Origin: Puccinia triticina
Taxonomy: Eukaryota; Basidiomycota; Pucciniomycetes; Pucciniales; Pucciniaceae
Direction: 5' to 3'
Length of the DNA: 64,000 nucleotides
NCBI RefSeq assembly: GCF_026914185.1
Contig: NC_070563.1
Location: forward strand, 2,542,001-2,606,000
A model generated the notes under the pieces. The model ran no database searches, was not told the DNA's origin, and saw only the letters and a list, made by a program, of their open reading frames with translations. This document shows, piece by piece, positions 1-10,020 of the stretch; within the stretch, counting starts at the first letter, position 1, and the number at the start of each line of letters is the position of its first letter. The translations under genes and the position numbers were made by a program.

Positions 1-1114
1 ATATTTTCGCTATTGGCAGGGTTTGCCGGCGCTCCGTCAGTCGCATCGGCTTCGGAGAAGAAATCCAAAAGTAAGCTGATACAGCTGGCAACCTTTCCAG
101 CACATTGACATAAGCATGCGAGCTGATTCGACTTCATATCCGTAAATGGTGATACCAGCTTCCTGTTCATCCCGGCCCTCGATAATTTGATGAAGAAAAG
201 TTTGGATAGCTTCATTACTGGAATGGCCAATTTAGCGAGTTGGATCACCGGTTCACGGACTAAATTCCTCCTGTGTGTCCCCCTATGATCCGGTGAGTGA
301 GGAGTTGATTTGAACATGTTGACGATGTTGTCTAGTTCCTGATCGATCGAGAGCATCGAATCTCTCCAAGTATTTCCCGCAACGTCCAATTCGGATCCTG
401 TCAAGTGTGTGACAGTGCGCCCGATCCAATCTAATGTATGTAGGGTGGCGTGGCGGTAAGTATAGGCCTCCCCATTTTCAAACCTACTCGTTGTAGAGAA
501 CCCCATTGCGTCAATATGCTCAGAGGCCGCGTTCAAGACAGAACAGGTGTACGGAGTTTCAAGTTGGCGCAACATCTTTCGGAGTTCGACGAGCCTATAA
601 ATCTTGAATTGTTTAAGTTGTTGGTCGTCGGCTTGGTAAGACAGGGAATCCGGACAGATGACGTCAATGGCAGCTTTCATTTGAGTTAGATTGTAATCGA
701 TTTCTGGTTGGATCTGCAGCATTTGCTTCATCACTGACTCGGGTTCTGTCGGCAAGCCATCCAGCAATAGTGAGAGAGTGGTGAGTTGATGGTGTAAGAG
801 GGGCAGGATGTACGAATGTATTCGATTATAGAGGACTTCCTTTAACTCCAAGCTGTCCTGGTCAACAGAGGATGTCGAGGGAGCTTGTTGAGGAGACGTC
901 CAATCCGTGTGACATATTTTACGCCTTAAATACAAAGAACCATCGACAAGCCAATCTACATAGATGAAATTCAGTTGAGAGGTTTCAATCCAGTCAATTG
1001 TTGAGCAGTCATCTGGGACACTTCCAGCACACAAATGTTGACCATACCTCCTAGGTGCCGATGACGTGCGTTCGAATCGTCCAATGGGTTACTCGGTGGG
1101 TTCGACATGTCCAT
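1..1114 (-). CDS. Tandem rust-family protein, copy 1 (3' end cut by window edge)
   Basis: Predicted two-exon gene: start ATG at 1114-1112, exon 1 1114-1048, intron 1047-956 (GTATGG...TATGTAG, 92 nt), exon 2 from 955 open to the window edge. I translated exon 2 fully and found no stop in about 318 codons, so the visible protein is about 340 residues. It aligns along its length with the gene at 2076-3372: same first-exon opening (MDMSNPP against MNGRNPP), same intron position and phase, and shared blocks such as YRLVELR, GSELDV, SIDQELDN, KLSRAGMNRKLVS. No signal peptide or membrane span is evident. The sequence looks helical and soluble. The resemblance to a multi-copy rust family is from memory; function is unknown. 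The start is chosen because it is the only ATG giving a matching spliced first exon in both copies. Confidence 0.8.
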
Positions 1115-2075
1115 TTCCTGTCGCCAATGGTGCGAGACTTGAGTGGTGAGGAGTGGTGCTATTGGGACCAGACAACGGTGGAGGAAAGTTGGAACTTGGA
1201 ATTCCGCCGCACCAGCACGCCTCCCCCGCAACAACACAAGGCCCAGCTACGGGCCCCGGGGGGCTGACGATGGCCCCATGGAGTAGGAAGAACAGTGGAG
1301 CTGATTCATGCACGGCAACATATGGCAATGACCCAAATTTAGCTGAACACGTAGCTCCAGTGCCAGCAGTTGCAAGGGCGCAACAGCCCTCTCTTCGGCT
1401 AAAATTGCTAGAGGATGGGTGGATGCTATTTTGGCGCAGCCATAAATTGCGAGTGAACAAAAGAAATCACAAAAATCTTGGCTTGGACATGAACTGCCCA
1501 ATTGACACAAGCAGACACAAGCTCTCCAATCATACATACTACCTGATGAACGTGCTGGTTATCATATCTCCTTATCAGTGAAAATCCAAACCTTAAGAGG
1601 CTAGAGAAGGTTCAACAAATCTGGAAACAATCAGTTGAAGGTTTTGAAGGTCAAGATTTGTTGCATGGATTTAATAGATCAAGAGAGCTTAACTCCTTGC
1701 TCTCGAGACCGCGAATGTTCAGGTTTCTCAACTGGTTCAAACATTTAGTCAGTAATCAGAGTCATTTCTCAATTGCCTGCACGTCTGTCCTTTGGTTCGG
1801 GCTTCAGTGAGCGCAGAATCTAGAGGAGGGGTGATGATTGCCTGAAAGTCTTGAACGAGGGAAGGTAAGTCAAACCCAATTGAATCAAGCTTCACTCGAG
1901 ATAACCCCCGATCTTTGTGTAGCTCATCAAAGGTTAAAGTGCATTGTTAAACTCACAATGTTGCTTGTTTTTCCTGAACACGATACAGTGCTACATCACC
2001 GGAAATCATACAAACATCTCCAGAAAGCATACCGATGAATCAATACAAAAGAAGCAAATGTATAAAGGAACATCT
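1115..2075. other. Intergenic spacer between the tandem paralogues
   Basis: This holds the presumed promoter of copy 1 and the 3' flank of copy 2. Several overlapping open frames at 1150-1580 on both strands have no recognisable domain, and I treat them as chance. I see no repeat or RNA gene here. Confidence 0.4.
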
Positions 2076-3372
2076 TCAGATGGTTAAGGCACGTTGGATA
2101 AAGTTATGAATGGCTAAGATAGATTGAATTTTCCATGTAAGAAGCCAGTCCTTGTAGTAATTTTTATTCGGTAGACCGCCGGTTTCCGGAACCAAGGGGA
2201 CGAGATAATCCACTGCAAGTTGCACTGGAGTTTCAAAATGAGAAGCCACAGTTGCAGCTAGTCGAATGATATTTTGGCTGTTGTCAAAGTTTGCTGCCGC
2301 TCCATCAAGCACATCGGCTTCGGACAAGAGTGTCAGAAGTTTGGGGAGATCTTCGGAAACCTTTTCAGCAGATTTGCATAAGCATCCCAGTTGAATAGAA
2401 TTCATATCCGTAGATGATGATACCAGCTTCCTGTTCATCCCGGCCCTTGATAATTTGGTGAAGAATAGTTTGGATAGCTTTATGATTGGTATGGCCGATT
2501 TGGCGAGTAGGATGACCGGTTCGCGGGCTAGGGGGAAGCCTTGATTTGTTGAGTGAGCAGTTGGATTGACCAAGCAGATGAGGTTGTCTAGTTCCTTGTC
2601 GATTGAGAGCACCGCATATCTCCAGCGATTTTCCGCAACGTCCAATTCGGATCCTCTTAAGTGTTTGATAGTGAACCCGATCCAATCTAATGCGTCCGGG
2701 GTGGCCTTGCGGTAAGTAGAGGACAGGCGATTTTGAGGCCGACTCGAAGTAGAGAATCCCATCCGTCCAATGTGCCTAGAGGCCTCATCCAAGGCAGAAC
2801 AGATGTATACAGCTGCAAGAAGCCACAACATCTCTCTGAGTTCAACAAGCCTATAAGTTTTGAACTGTTTAAGTTGCTGGTCATCGGCTTGGTTTAAGGA
2901 AGATAGGCCACGTGGACAGACGACGTCAAGGGCAGCTTTGATTTGAGTTAGATTGTAATCGATTTCTGGTTGGATTGCTAACATTTGTTTCAGCCCGGAC
3001 TCAGGTTCTTTCGACAAGCCAGCCAGTAATAGCGAGAGGGTAGTGATTTGATGCTGTAAGAGGGGCAGGAGGGACGAATGTATTCGATCGTAGATGACTT
3101 CCTTTAACTCCGAGTTGTCTTGGTCCACGGAAAGGGTCGAGGAAGCTGCTAGAGGAGACTTCCAATTTGTTTGATGAATTTTACGACTGATATTTAAAAA
3201 ACCCTCAATAAGCCAGTCTAGAGGAAATCCAGTTGGGGGGTGTCAATCAAGCCAGTTGAGCAGTCATCTGGGACGATTCCAGCACCTTATAAGTATTGAA
3301 CATACCTCCTAGGTGCCGGCAGCGTGTATTCGAATCGTCAAGCGGGTCATCCGGTGGGTTACGTCCATTCAT
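2076..3372 (-). CDS. Tandem rust-family protein, copy 2 (complete, 402 aa)
   Basis: Predicted CDS: complement of 2076-3217 joined to 3306-3372, with the intron at 3305-3218 (GTATGT...CTCTAG, 88 nt). Total 1,209 nt, giving 402 residues. Exon 2 alone has no suitable ATG near its 5' end. A stop just upstream in the unspliced frame is removed by the intron, which supports the splice model. The intron lies at the same codon position as in copy 1, after the residues HLG. The protein is predicted soluble, rich in Leu and charged residues, with no signal peptide or membrane helix. The two genes lie head-to-tail about 1 kb apart, so a tandem duplication is the simplest origin. Substitutions are scattered and neither frame is broken, so both may be functional. 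I do not recognise a characterised domain. Confidence 0.85.
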
Positions 3373-3560
3373 TTCTCGTCCCCAGTGGCGTGCGTGGTGC
3401 TCTGTCGAAGAAATTCGGACTCCAGCTGCTCTACTACTGATATTTGATTCGAATGAATCTTGGACAGATGCACAAACCGCCTAGAGTTATGGTTTGTGCT
3501 ACACAGCAGGTTTGAATTATTCGATTACGATGACGTCATCGACCCTGCTGAACACCCAGT
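3373..3560. promoter_or_regulatory. Upstream region of copy 2 gene
   Basis: Short flank between the copy 2 start codon and the nested transposon. It includes the left 8-bp target duplication (cacccagt, 3553-3560). No clear TATA box was identified. It is called regulatory by position only. Confidence 0.25.
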
Positions 3561-4245
3561 AGGACCCTGGAAAGCCCCCATGGAACACCGAACTTAACTA
3601 AGTCCCTCTTTTGCCTGAGGCTTTGCCGGAGGGACTTATGACTAATCAGGGATTTTCGCATGAGAGATATTTTCGTTTTGGTGGTGATTTCCTTTGAACC
3701 ACCAGAACTCGTTTCTGACCATCAGAAACCTTCTAAGATTTTGGTGGATGGTACACCTGCATCTGCCCCTCCTTCTCATATAATTTTAGACTCCCTTGCC
3801 TCAATCTTCATCCCTCTTTTATTTTTTGAAAAGTCTCATTTTTGAAGAAATTGACCGGATCACACAGAAAAGGTCCGAGCGCGCTCAGCCAAAGCGCTGT
3901 ACTTGTTAGTGTAGTGCGGGACCAGCAAGATTACAAACACATATTCATGTACTTAGAGCTAGAACCTAGTTAGTGAGACCGGGGAATCTTCCCCCGGTTA
4001 GGTCTAACTTCATGTACTTAGAGCATCTCCACCGCGGGGGACTATCTGAGGGACTGAATCCCAGGCTCGCGTGACTGCGGCGCAGTTTTAGCTTCTTGAC
4101 CGAGGTCTCTTTCACACCGCAAGGTTCCCAAAGTAGCACCTCCAGGTTGTGAAACCGGCTACCCCCGAATCCCCAATGGCCGGTCAGCACGAGAGGTGCA
4201 ATACCAATGTCCGGTCAATACATGGCAGCAATATACAGTCCTCTC

Positions 4246-5030
4246 AATGGCCGGTACTGACCGGCCATCGACGTGCAGTCCTTTTGATGGCCGGTCAGTA
4301 CCGGCGATTGAGATGTAGTCCTCTCAATGGCCGGTCAGCACCGGCCATTGAGATGTAGTCCTCTCGATGGCCGGTCAGTACCGGCCATTGACGTGCAGTC
4401 ATTTTGATGGCCGCTCAGACGTACCAGCCATTGACTTGCAGTCCTTTCGATGGCCGGTCAGTACCAGCCATTGACTTGCAGTCCTTTCAATGGCTGGTCA
4501 GTACCGGCCATCGACTTGCAGTCCTTTCGATGGCCGGTCAGTACCGGCCATCGAGATGCAGTCCTCTCAATGGCCGGTCAGTACCGGCCATTGAGAGGTA
4601 GTCCTCTTGATGGCCGGTCAGTACCGTCCATTGAGGTGTAGTCCTCTTGATGGCCGGTCAGTACCAGCCATCAAGATGTAGTCCTCTTGATGGCTGGTCA
4701 GTACCGGCCATCAACATGGCTGTGCGAGTCACTTGATGACCGGTCAATCTGGTCATTGAGAGGAGATGTGTGTCCTCTTGATGACCGGTACAGCCCGGTC
4801 ATTGAGAGTTGTGCGTCCTCCTGAGGACCGGCCAGCTGTGCCGGTCATCAAGAGGTGGTGACTCCCCTAGATGACCAGTATAGACTGGTCATCAAGAGCT
4901 GTGCATCCTCCCAATGACTGGTCTGTACCGGTCATTGAGAGGTGGTGAGTCCCCTCAATGACTGGCACAGACCGGTCATCAAAGGAGGGTACTGTACTGC
5001 TGAGTCCCCTCAATGTCCAGTACTGGCCAT
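4246..5030. repeat. 40-bp palindromic minisatellite (GGCCGGTCAGTACCGGCC type)
   Basis: Tandem units of about 40 bp, each built on a near-perfect palindrome (ATGGCCGGTCAGTACCGGCCAT) followed by a spacer like tgagatgtagtcctct. Units drift towards GACCGGT...ACCGGTC variants on the right. A single strand could fold into a hairpin per unit. Related arrays lie at 42060-42425 and 55561-56660, with fragments at 19450-19560 and 37780-37815. Open frames over the array are by-products of the repeat. Confidence 0.85.
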
Positions 5031-5509
5031 TCATATATTTTTTTTGTGTACAATAGTCGGTTCGGCCGGTGAGGGACTCCTGTCCGTGCTAAGCGGCGGC
5101 AGTCGTGTGAGGGGAGAAGTGCTGTTTAGGCTGCCCTCGTGGCGGTGGTCCGTAGAGATGAGCGCGGAAAAAGATTGAGGATAGCTGGGGGTTTTGGTGG
5201 TGGTTTTGAGATGTTCGCCGGGGGGTTTGGATCCTCGGCGGCGGTTGTTATTTTAAAAGGGTGGGGAAATGTGATCTTAAGAATGAGGAAGGAAGGGATC
5301 TGGGAAACTCTGGATGATGATGATGGGCGAGCGGAGCTCGAAGGTTTGGACTCTGAAGATCTGATCTATAAACTCCCGATGGACCGTATTCTGGGGATCA
5401 GAATGCCATGGCCACCCATCATCCAAGTTCGAGCTGAACTTGGACTCCGGGTGACATGTCACATACATTTCATCACATCCTCCGCGCGCTACACGCGCGC
5501 ACACACAAA

Positions 5510-5830
5510 ACATCAGAAAGAAACCAACAAAGAAGCGGAGAAAAGAAACAGCACAAAGGAAACTAAAAGAAAACACAGCATGAGGAGACAGAAAGAAAAG
5601 AGCCACAGAGAGGAAAGGAAGAAAGAAAAGAAGAGATAGGCGGAACAAACAGAAAAGGAGAAAACCAGAAACAAACAAGGAAGTAAACCCACAGCAGCCG
5701 CTGTGTTAGGACCAAGAAAAATGAAGGGGGTGGGAACTGAGAGGGAGTGGGGATGGAAAGATGAGAAGATGAAAAAGGAAGGAAAAAGGGGAAGATATTG
5801 AGAAGGGAGCCAGTTGAAGTGGGAAGGTGA
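5510..5830 (+). repeat. Purine-rich low-complexity DNA
   Basis: The + strand is mostly A and G for about 300 bp (repeats of gaaag and aggaa), giving Lys/Glu/Arg-rich frames on + and Phe/Leu-rich frames on -. These are composition artefacts rather than genes. It lies inside the PIF/Harbinger-like element. Confidence 0.6.
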
Positions 5831-6273
5831 TGGAAAAGGGATCTTGAGGTTTGGGTTCTTGATGCCTTGATGATGAGATCTTGAGGTCAGAGTCTTGATG
5901 ATCCTGCTGGTGGTGTTGATCCTGACTAGCTGGCCACAAGAGGGGCCACCACACCGGGACGGCCGTTGATACGTGGATGTCTGGGGTTGGGGATATCAGG
6001 GGTTGTGTGCGGGAAGGAGCAGAGTATCACAGGCCTCCGGCTGTGTGATATGTGTGTCAGAGGAGCTATGTGGGGAGCTATAGTGTCCTAAATCTGGTCT
6101 TGGTTTAGCTCCCCGGATGGGTTTTCCTACTTGAGGGTAGCCTTTAGCGCCTCCGGTGGAGGAGCTAAATTGGATCTGGGGAGCTGAATTGGGTTTAGTC
6201 CCTTGATTTAGCTCCCGCGGTGGAGATGCTCTTAGTCTGGTCGATCCTGCGCCCCAGCTCCAATCTTTTCCTC

Positions 6274-6441
6274 ACCGAGATTGGAGACCGGGATCCGTCA
6301 GTGCCAATAGCTGATCTGCGACGGGACTGTATTGACCAGGTATGTTCTTTTCTCCCCGCTCCCCATGCAATCTAGACCGAGATTGGAGACCGGGATCCGT
6401 CAGTGCCAATAGCAGATCTGCAACGGGACTGTATTGACCAG
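6274..6441. repeat. Two direct copies of a 66-bp sequence
   Basis: The 66-bp stretch beginning accgagattggagaccggg occurs at 6274-6339 and 6376-6441 with very few differences. The period is 102 bp. It lies in the MULE-like element just right of the PIF/Harbinger-like insertion. Role unknown. Confidence 0.85.
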
Positions 6442-7332
6442 TTTCCCATTTGCCAACCCCTCACGGCATCTTATAGTACTTTTATTGAATTATTCTTTTC
6501 TCAATCAAATGTTTAAAAACTTTGAGTTAAGAAATAGACAATCTGAAAAATGTGTAAAATATAAGAAAAAGCATGCAATGTATAAAAAGTTGGTCTTGTG
6601 AATGATGGTTGAGAATTACATGAGATACGGCGGATGTAACAAAATGAGGGCTGAAATATCCGGTTCTCTCACGCGAGAATTCCTGATAAGTCATAAGTCC
6701 CTCCGGCAAAGACTCAGGCGAGAGAGGGACTTATTTAAGTTCGATGGAACACAGTAACCTAAACTCCAAGATTTTCAAAAAATTCATACATTTTTGGAGC
6801 CCATTCATACACGTTTCGTGCGTAGGTGCAGAGCTTTTTCAAAAAATCCATACAAATTTCGTGCATACTTTTTTTTTGCCGCGGCGTGAAGAAATACTTG
6901 CAGAAATACTTTTTTGAGTAGCCATTTCTGCTACATACCCAGAGGAGCAGTGACAAAGGTAAAAAATGGAAGAAGATATTTTAAATTTCATATTCAGGTA
7001 GAAAACTGCATAGACTATCATCAACAACTGATTTTTACTCTTCATCTACATTTTTATTGCTTTTTTGAGAGCTTTTATCTTCAAAAATTTGTTCTGCCAG
7101 TGTTCTAGAAAAGAAATTTGAGACATTGTAAGAAGAAGAGAATGTAATCTCTGAGAGATGGATACACAATTCCCACCAGCATCTGTGATATTTAAGCCTT
7201 TGGTGACTGGGAGTAAATGGTGCAGATGTGCTACTCCAAGATGCACAAAAATCCCGGAACTTGGCAGGGAAGCGTGGAAACCAGCCGCAATTGGGATATG
7301 TGGTTGATACAGGAAAAGCTGGACCAAATATA

Positions 7333-7347
7333 GGGGGGGGGGGGGGG
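7333..7347 (+). repeat. G15 homopolymer
   Basis: Fifteen consecutive G, inside the outer transposon. Length may be unreliable in the assembly. Confidence 0.8.
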
Positions 7348-7398
7348 TGTGCAAAAAAAACCCTGGTATCATATCCTCATTCTCATCAAACTTAGCAC

Positions 7399-7472
7399 AA
7401 GTCCCTCGCCTGCCGGGGGGCGCGGCGCGAAGCACCTTGCACAAAGTGCAACCTCCCGTCAGGGAGGGACTT
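7399..7472. repeat. AAGTCCCTC hairpin unit
   Basis: AAGTCCCTC at 7399-7407 is paired with GAGGGACTT at 7464-7472, with a GC-rich interior that can fold (ccttgcacaaagtgcaa). It belongs to the motif family also seen at 3589, 6720, 27150, 29920 and 36440. Confidence 0.6.
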
Positions 7473-7775
7473 GCATGGAATCCCTGATTCCTGGCTTGAG
7501 AGCACCGCGTACAGCTCTTAGTTTTTGCAGGTGACCAGCTTTGTGCCCCCAAAAACCCCACTTGAACTGAGGCCCGCCCCGGATACCAAAGAAAGGCCTG
7601 CTTCTCCTCTTTAATTTGGCGGCAGTCACAGGCTGATAGCACTTGGTTCATGGCCTGGAGAGCAGTTTGAAAAAGGCCTCTTTTTGAGATGCATTCCTGC
7701 TGATGTAAGCAAGAATGCAGTATTCAACTGCCTTTCAATAGATTGAAAAAGCTTTTGATACAAAGCCACATGTAT

Positions 7776-8164
7776 CAACAAAGGGTAGTTTTGCTACGCG
7801 TAATGCGTAGATAATGGTAACGTAACAAAGTTTTTGTCGTTATCTACGCGTTACGCGTAACGGCAGTGCGATTACGTTATTGCAACACGTTCAGCCGGTT
7901 CTTTTTATGCTCGTTGCGTTATCCGGGCGCGCGGAGCCCTTGAGAACGGGCAAAAAATGAGGCTAGAAAGCCTTAAATGGTCCGTTATCGCGTTATCCGG
8001 GGGATAACGCGATAACGGGCCTCAAAATTGAGGCCCGTTACGTTACGCGCAGGGCCTGAAATGACCCCGTTACTAGTAAAGTAACGGGGGGCCCCGGATA
8101 ACGGGGGTAGTTACGTTACCAAAATTGCGCGGATAACGCAACGTAACGTAACTACCCTTTGTTG
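7776..8164. mobile_element. Fold-back element built from GTAACG/CGTTAC repeats
   Basis: The ends are CAACAAAGGGTAGTT and its complement AACTACCCTTTGTTG, flanked by 7-bp direct repeats catgtat (7769-7775 and 8165-8171). Almost all of the 389 bp is made of self-complementary short words (GTAACG, CGTTATC, GGATAACG), so it can fold on itself at many registers. No coding capacity. Its architecture resembles the element at 19741-20373, but the internal words differ. Confidence 0.7.
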
Positions 8165-8171
8165 CATGTAT

Positions 8172-9450
8172 TTACAAAAAAAAATCTCTCAATATGGCCC
8201 GCTTTTCTTGGTGTTTGAAAACTTCAAATGCAAGGATCAGGCTTTATATTGGCAGCTACAAGGCCTAAATTTCATCAGAAGAAGCGCACTCCTGAGCGCA
8301 CTTCTTAAGTCCTGAGAAGCAGCCTCAGCGGGCTGACAGTTGATTTACAAAAAAGGAAAAAGTGAAAAAAAGCCTGATACAGGCTGATATTCCTGGGGCT
8401 CTCAGGCCAGATACAGGTTTTTGCAGGTAAGCCTCTCTTTGAGACAGAGACCCTGCGGGGCTGCCTCACTGGGAGGCTTTTTTAAGCTTGCATTCTCATA
8501 CATTTTTGGTTACTACCCCCCTTGTCCCCCAAAAAACTTCATACAATTGGGGTGAGTACCTTATCCGCCAAGGTTACCTCTTATGGCTGAATTAGAGAAG
8601 TATGTGTGGGGAAACCTCTGCTTCTCTGAAAGACAAAGACTGAAAACACCCCCAGCTAGGCTGGAAGCAAGAAGACAGTGGTCTAGTGTAGTTGAATACT
8701 TCCTCACAAGTGGCTCACAATGGACTGTGTATTTCAAAATATAAAGCTAGTATTTTATTATGTGGCGGAGAGTGTGAGGGTGACAATTTATTTGAATCTT
8801 GTGGGGGGAATGATCTCCTTCCTTCGATGCCATGGGGGACAAAGGAAGAGAGAGCCTATCCTTATATAGGAAAATGTGAGGCATTTATGCTGGTGGTTTA
8901 TGTACATGAGGGGTTTTGGCTGGTGTGCCTTTTACAAATGACATATTTTGGCTGGTCTGCTGTGCAGAACACAGCTATGTACAGTGTGACAGTGTAGACA
9001 TGAGCAAATTTAGCTGGTGATCTAGTTAAAAGTGTGGCTTACACAGCCCTCTGGTTGCTATGGAGTCTTCTCAAGTGACCTGCAAAGCTTTCCGTATTAC
9101 TGTGTAGTCTGCTTGAGTGACTTGCACAGCCCCATGGTTACTATGCCGCTTTATTAATGTGGCTTGTGGTTGCTAGGTTACTGTAATAAGTGACTTGTGG
9201 TTGCTACACAGCCACATCTAAGGCTGGCTGGTTGCTAAGCAGCCGCATATATACACACAGATATATGTAAAAGGGTAGTATGAATCTATACACATGCAGT
9301 TTTGTACTACTGTGTATGTAAACTGGAGGGAGGGTGGAATGTAACACTGCATATTTAAACTAGAATTTTTTAATTTTTCCATCTGGAACAAAAGTGTCTA
9401 CCACAATATTTTTTTGTTTTTTGACCAAAAATTCATACATTTTTGTTACT
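8172..9450. other. Non-coding interior of the outer transposon
   Basis: No protein-like frame is supported. There are repeated short words (ctcaggc, tgatacaggctgat) around 8220-8470 and AT-rich DNA after 9250. The right TIR starts just before 9450. Confidence 0.4.
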
Positions 9451-9772
9451 GTGTTCCATAGGGGCTTTCCTGGGTCCTCACCCAGTCCTATGGCCATACC
9501 CCGTCCTGTTTTTTTCTCCAGGCTTGTTGTGTTTCCACTTTACGGTTCTCGTGTTTGTTTTCTTTCACAAAGATGTCACTTAGATTCATAGTGTGCAATG
9601 CCATAGGCCAAATTTCACTTTAAAAAAAACACCAAAAGAACAATTTGTATGTACAGTGGGTGCGCTGAAGTTTTTGGCATCACATTTGTAATTGCAGAAG
9701 CTCAGCCCACAGACCTGAAGTCATGGAATTGGCTAAAGGGGTGGAAAATAAGTTCCCAAGAATGATTACTAA

Positions 9773-10020
9773 CACTGCAAAAAAAAACTGTGTCAACTGT
9801 GAGCAGTTGACATGTGGTAACTCTGAGGAAGCTTGTGGTGTTACACCAGCCTTACTCAAGGTTTGACTCAACCCAAGCTTCAATGCACAGTCACTGGGCA
9901 CCTTGCACAGTGACTGTGCCAACAAAGGCACTTGTGCATCCAGGTGGAGTTACAATGGCAGCTTGACTCAAGTATCCTGCGTGTCAACTGCAAGCAGTTG
10001 ACCAAGTTTTTTTTGCAGTG
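9773..10020. mobile_element. CACTGCAA MITE, copy 1 (248 bp)
   Basis: Ends CACTGCAAAAAAAA and TTTTTTTTGCAGTG, followed inward by inverted GTCAACTG...CAGTTGAC blocks. TAA target duplications at 9770-9772 and 10021-10023. Near-identical in sequence and equal in length to the copy at 29229-29476. Confidence 0.85.

Larger units (their letters stand above)
4021..6231. mobile_element. PIF/Harbinger-like element inserted in the MULE-like element
   Basis: Perfect 17-bp terminal inverted repeats, GAGCATCTCCACCGCGG at 4021-4037 and its complement at 6215-6231, with weaker similarity further in (GGGACT blocks). It is flanked by TTA at 4018-4020 and 6232-6234, the 3-bp duplication typical of PIF/Harbinger. 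Contents are the 40-bp palindromic satellite (4246-5030), an unassigned stretch, and purine-rich DNA (about 5510-5830). No transposase or other credible gene. It is non-autonomous and 2,211 bp long. Confidence 0.75.
3589..6743. mobile_element. MULE-like TIR element inserted in the outer transposon
   Basis: The left end CGAACTTAACTAAGTCCCTC (3589) is mirrored at the right end (6743). Homology continues inward for about 85 bp, to about 3670 on the left and 6660 on the right. It is flanked by 9-bp direct repeats, atggaacac, at 3580-3588 and 6744-6752; 9 bp is typical of Mutator-like elements. The duplicated bases belong to the outer element's TIR, so this insertion is the younger one. No transposase is recognisable. 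The AAGTCCCTC end motif recurs elsewhere in the window. Confidence 0.75.
3561..9478. mobile_element. Outer TIR DNA transposon (hAT-like by TSD), non-autonomous
   Basis: Left arm starts AGGACCCTGGAAAGCCCC at 3561. The inverted right arm ends at 9478. Once the inner insertion (3589-6752) is removed, the left arm continues through GGAACACAGTAAC at 6746 and matches the right arm for about 34 bp with few mismatches. Perfect 8-bp direct repeats, cacccagt, flank it at 3553-3560 and 9479-9486. An 8-bp duplication is typical of hAT, although the TIR does not start with the usual CAG. No transposase reading frame is seen, so it would need help in trans. Without the inner element it is about 2.75 kb. 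Confidence 0.75.

Noticed and set aside
5139..5678. Long open frames on both strands
   Set aside because: They follow purine-rich low-complexity DNA inside a transposon; composition explains the frames.
7046..7651. 201-codon minus-strand open frame
   Set aside because: It runs through the G15 run and the AAGTCCCTC hairpin unit, and has no domain.
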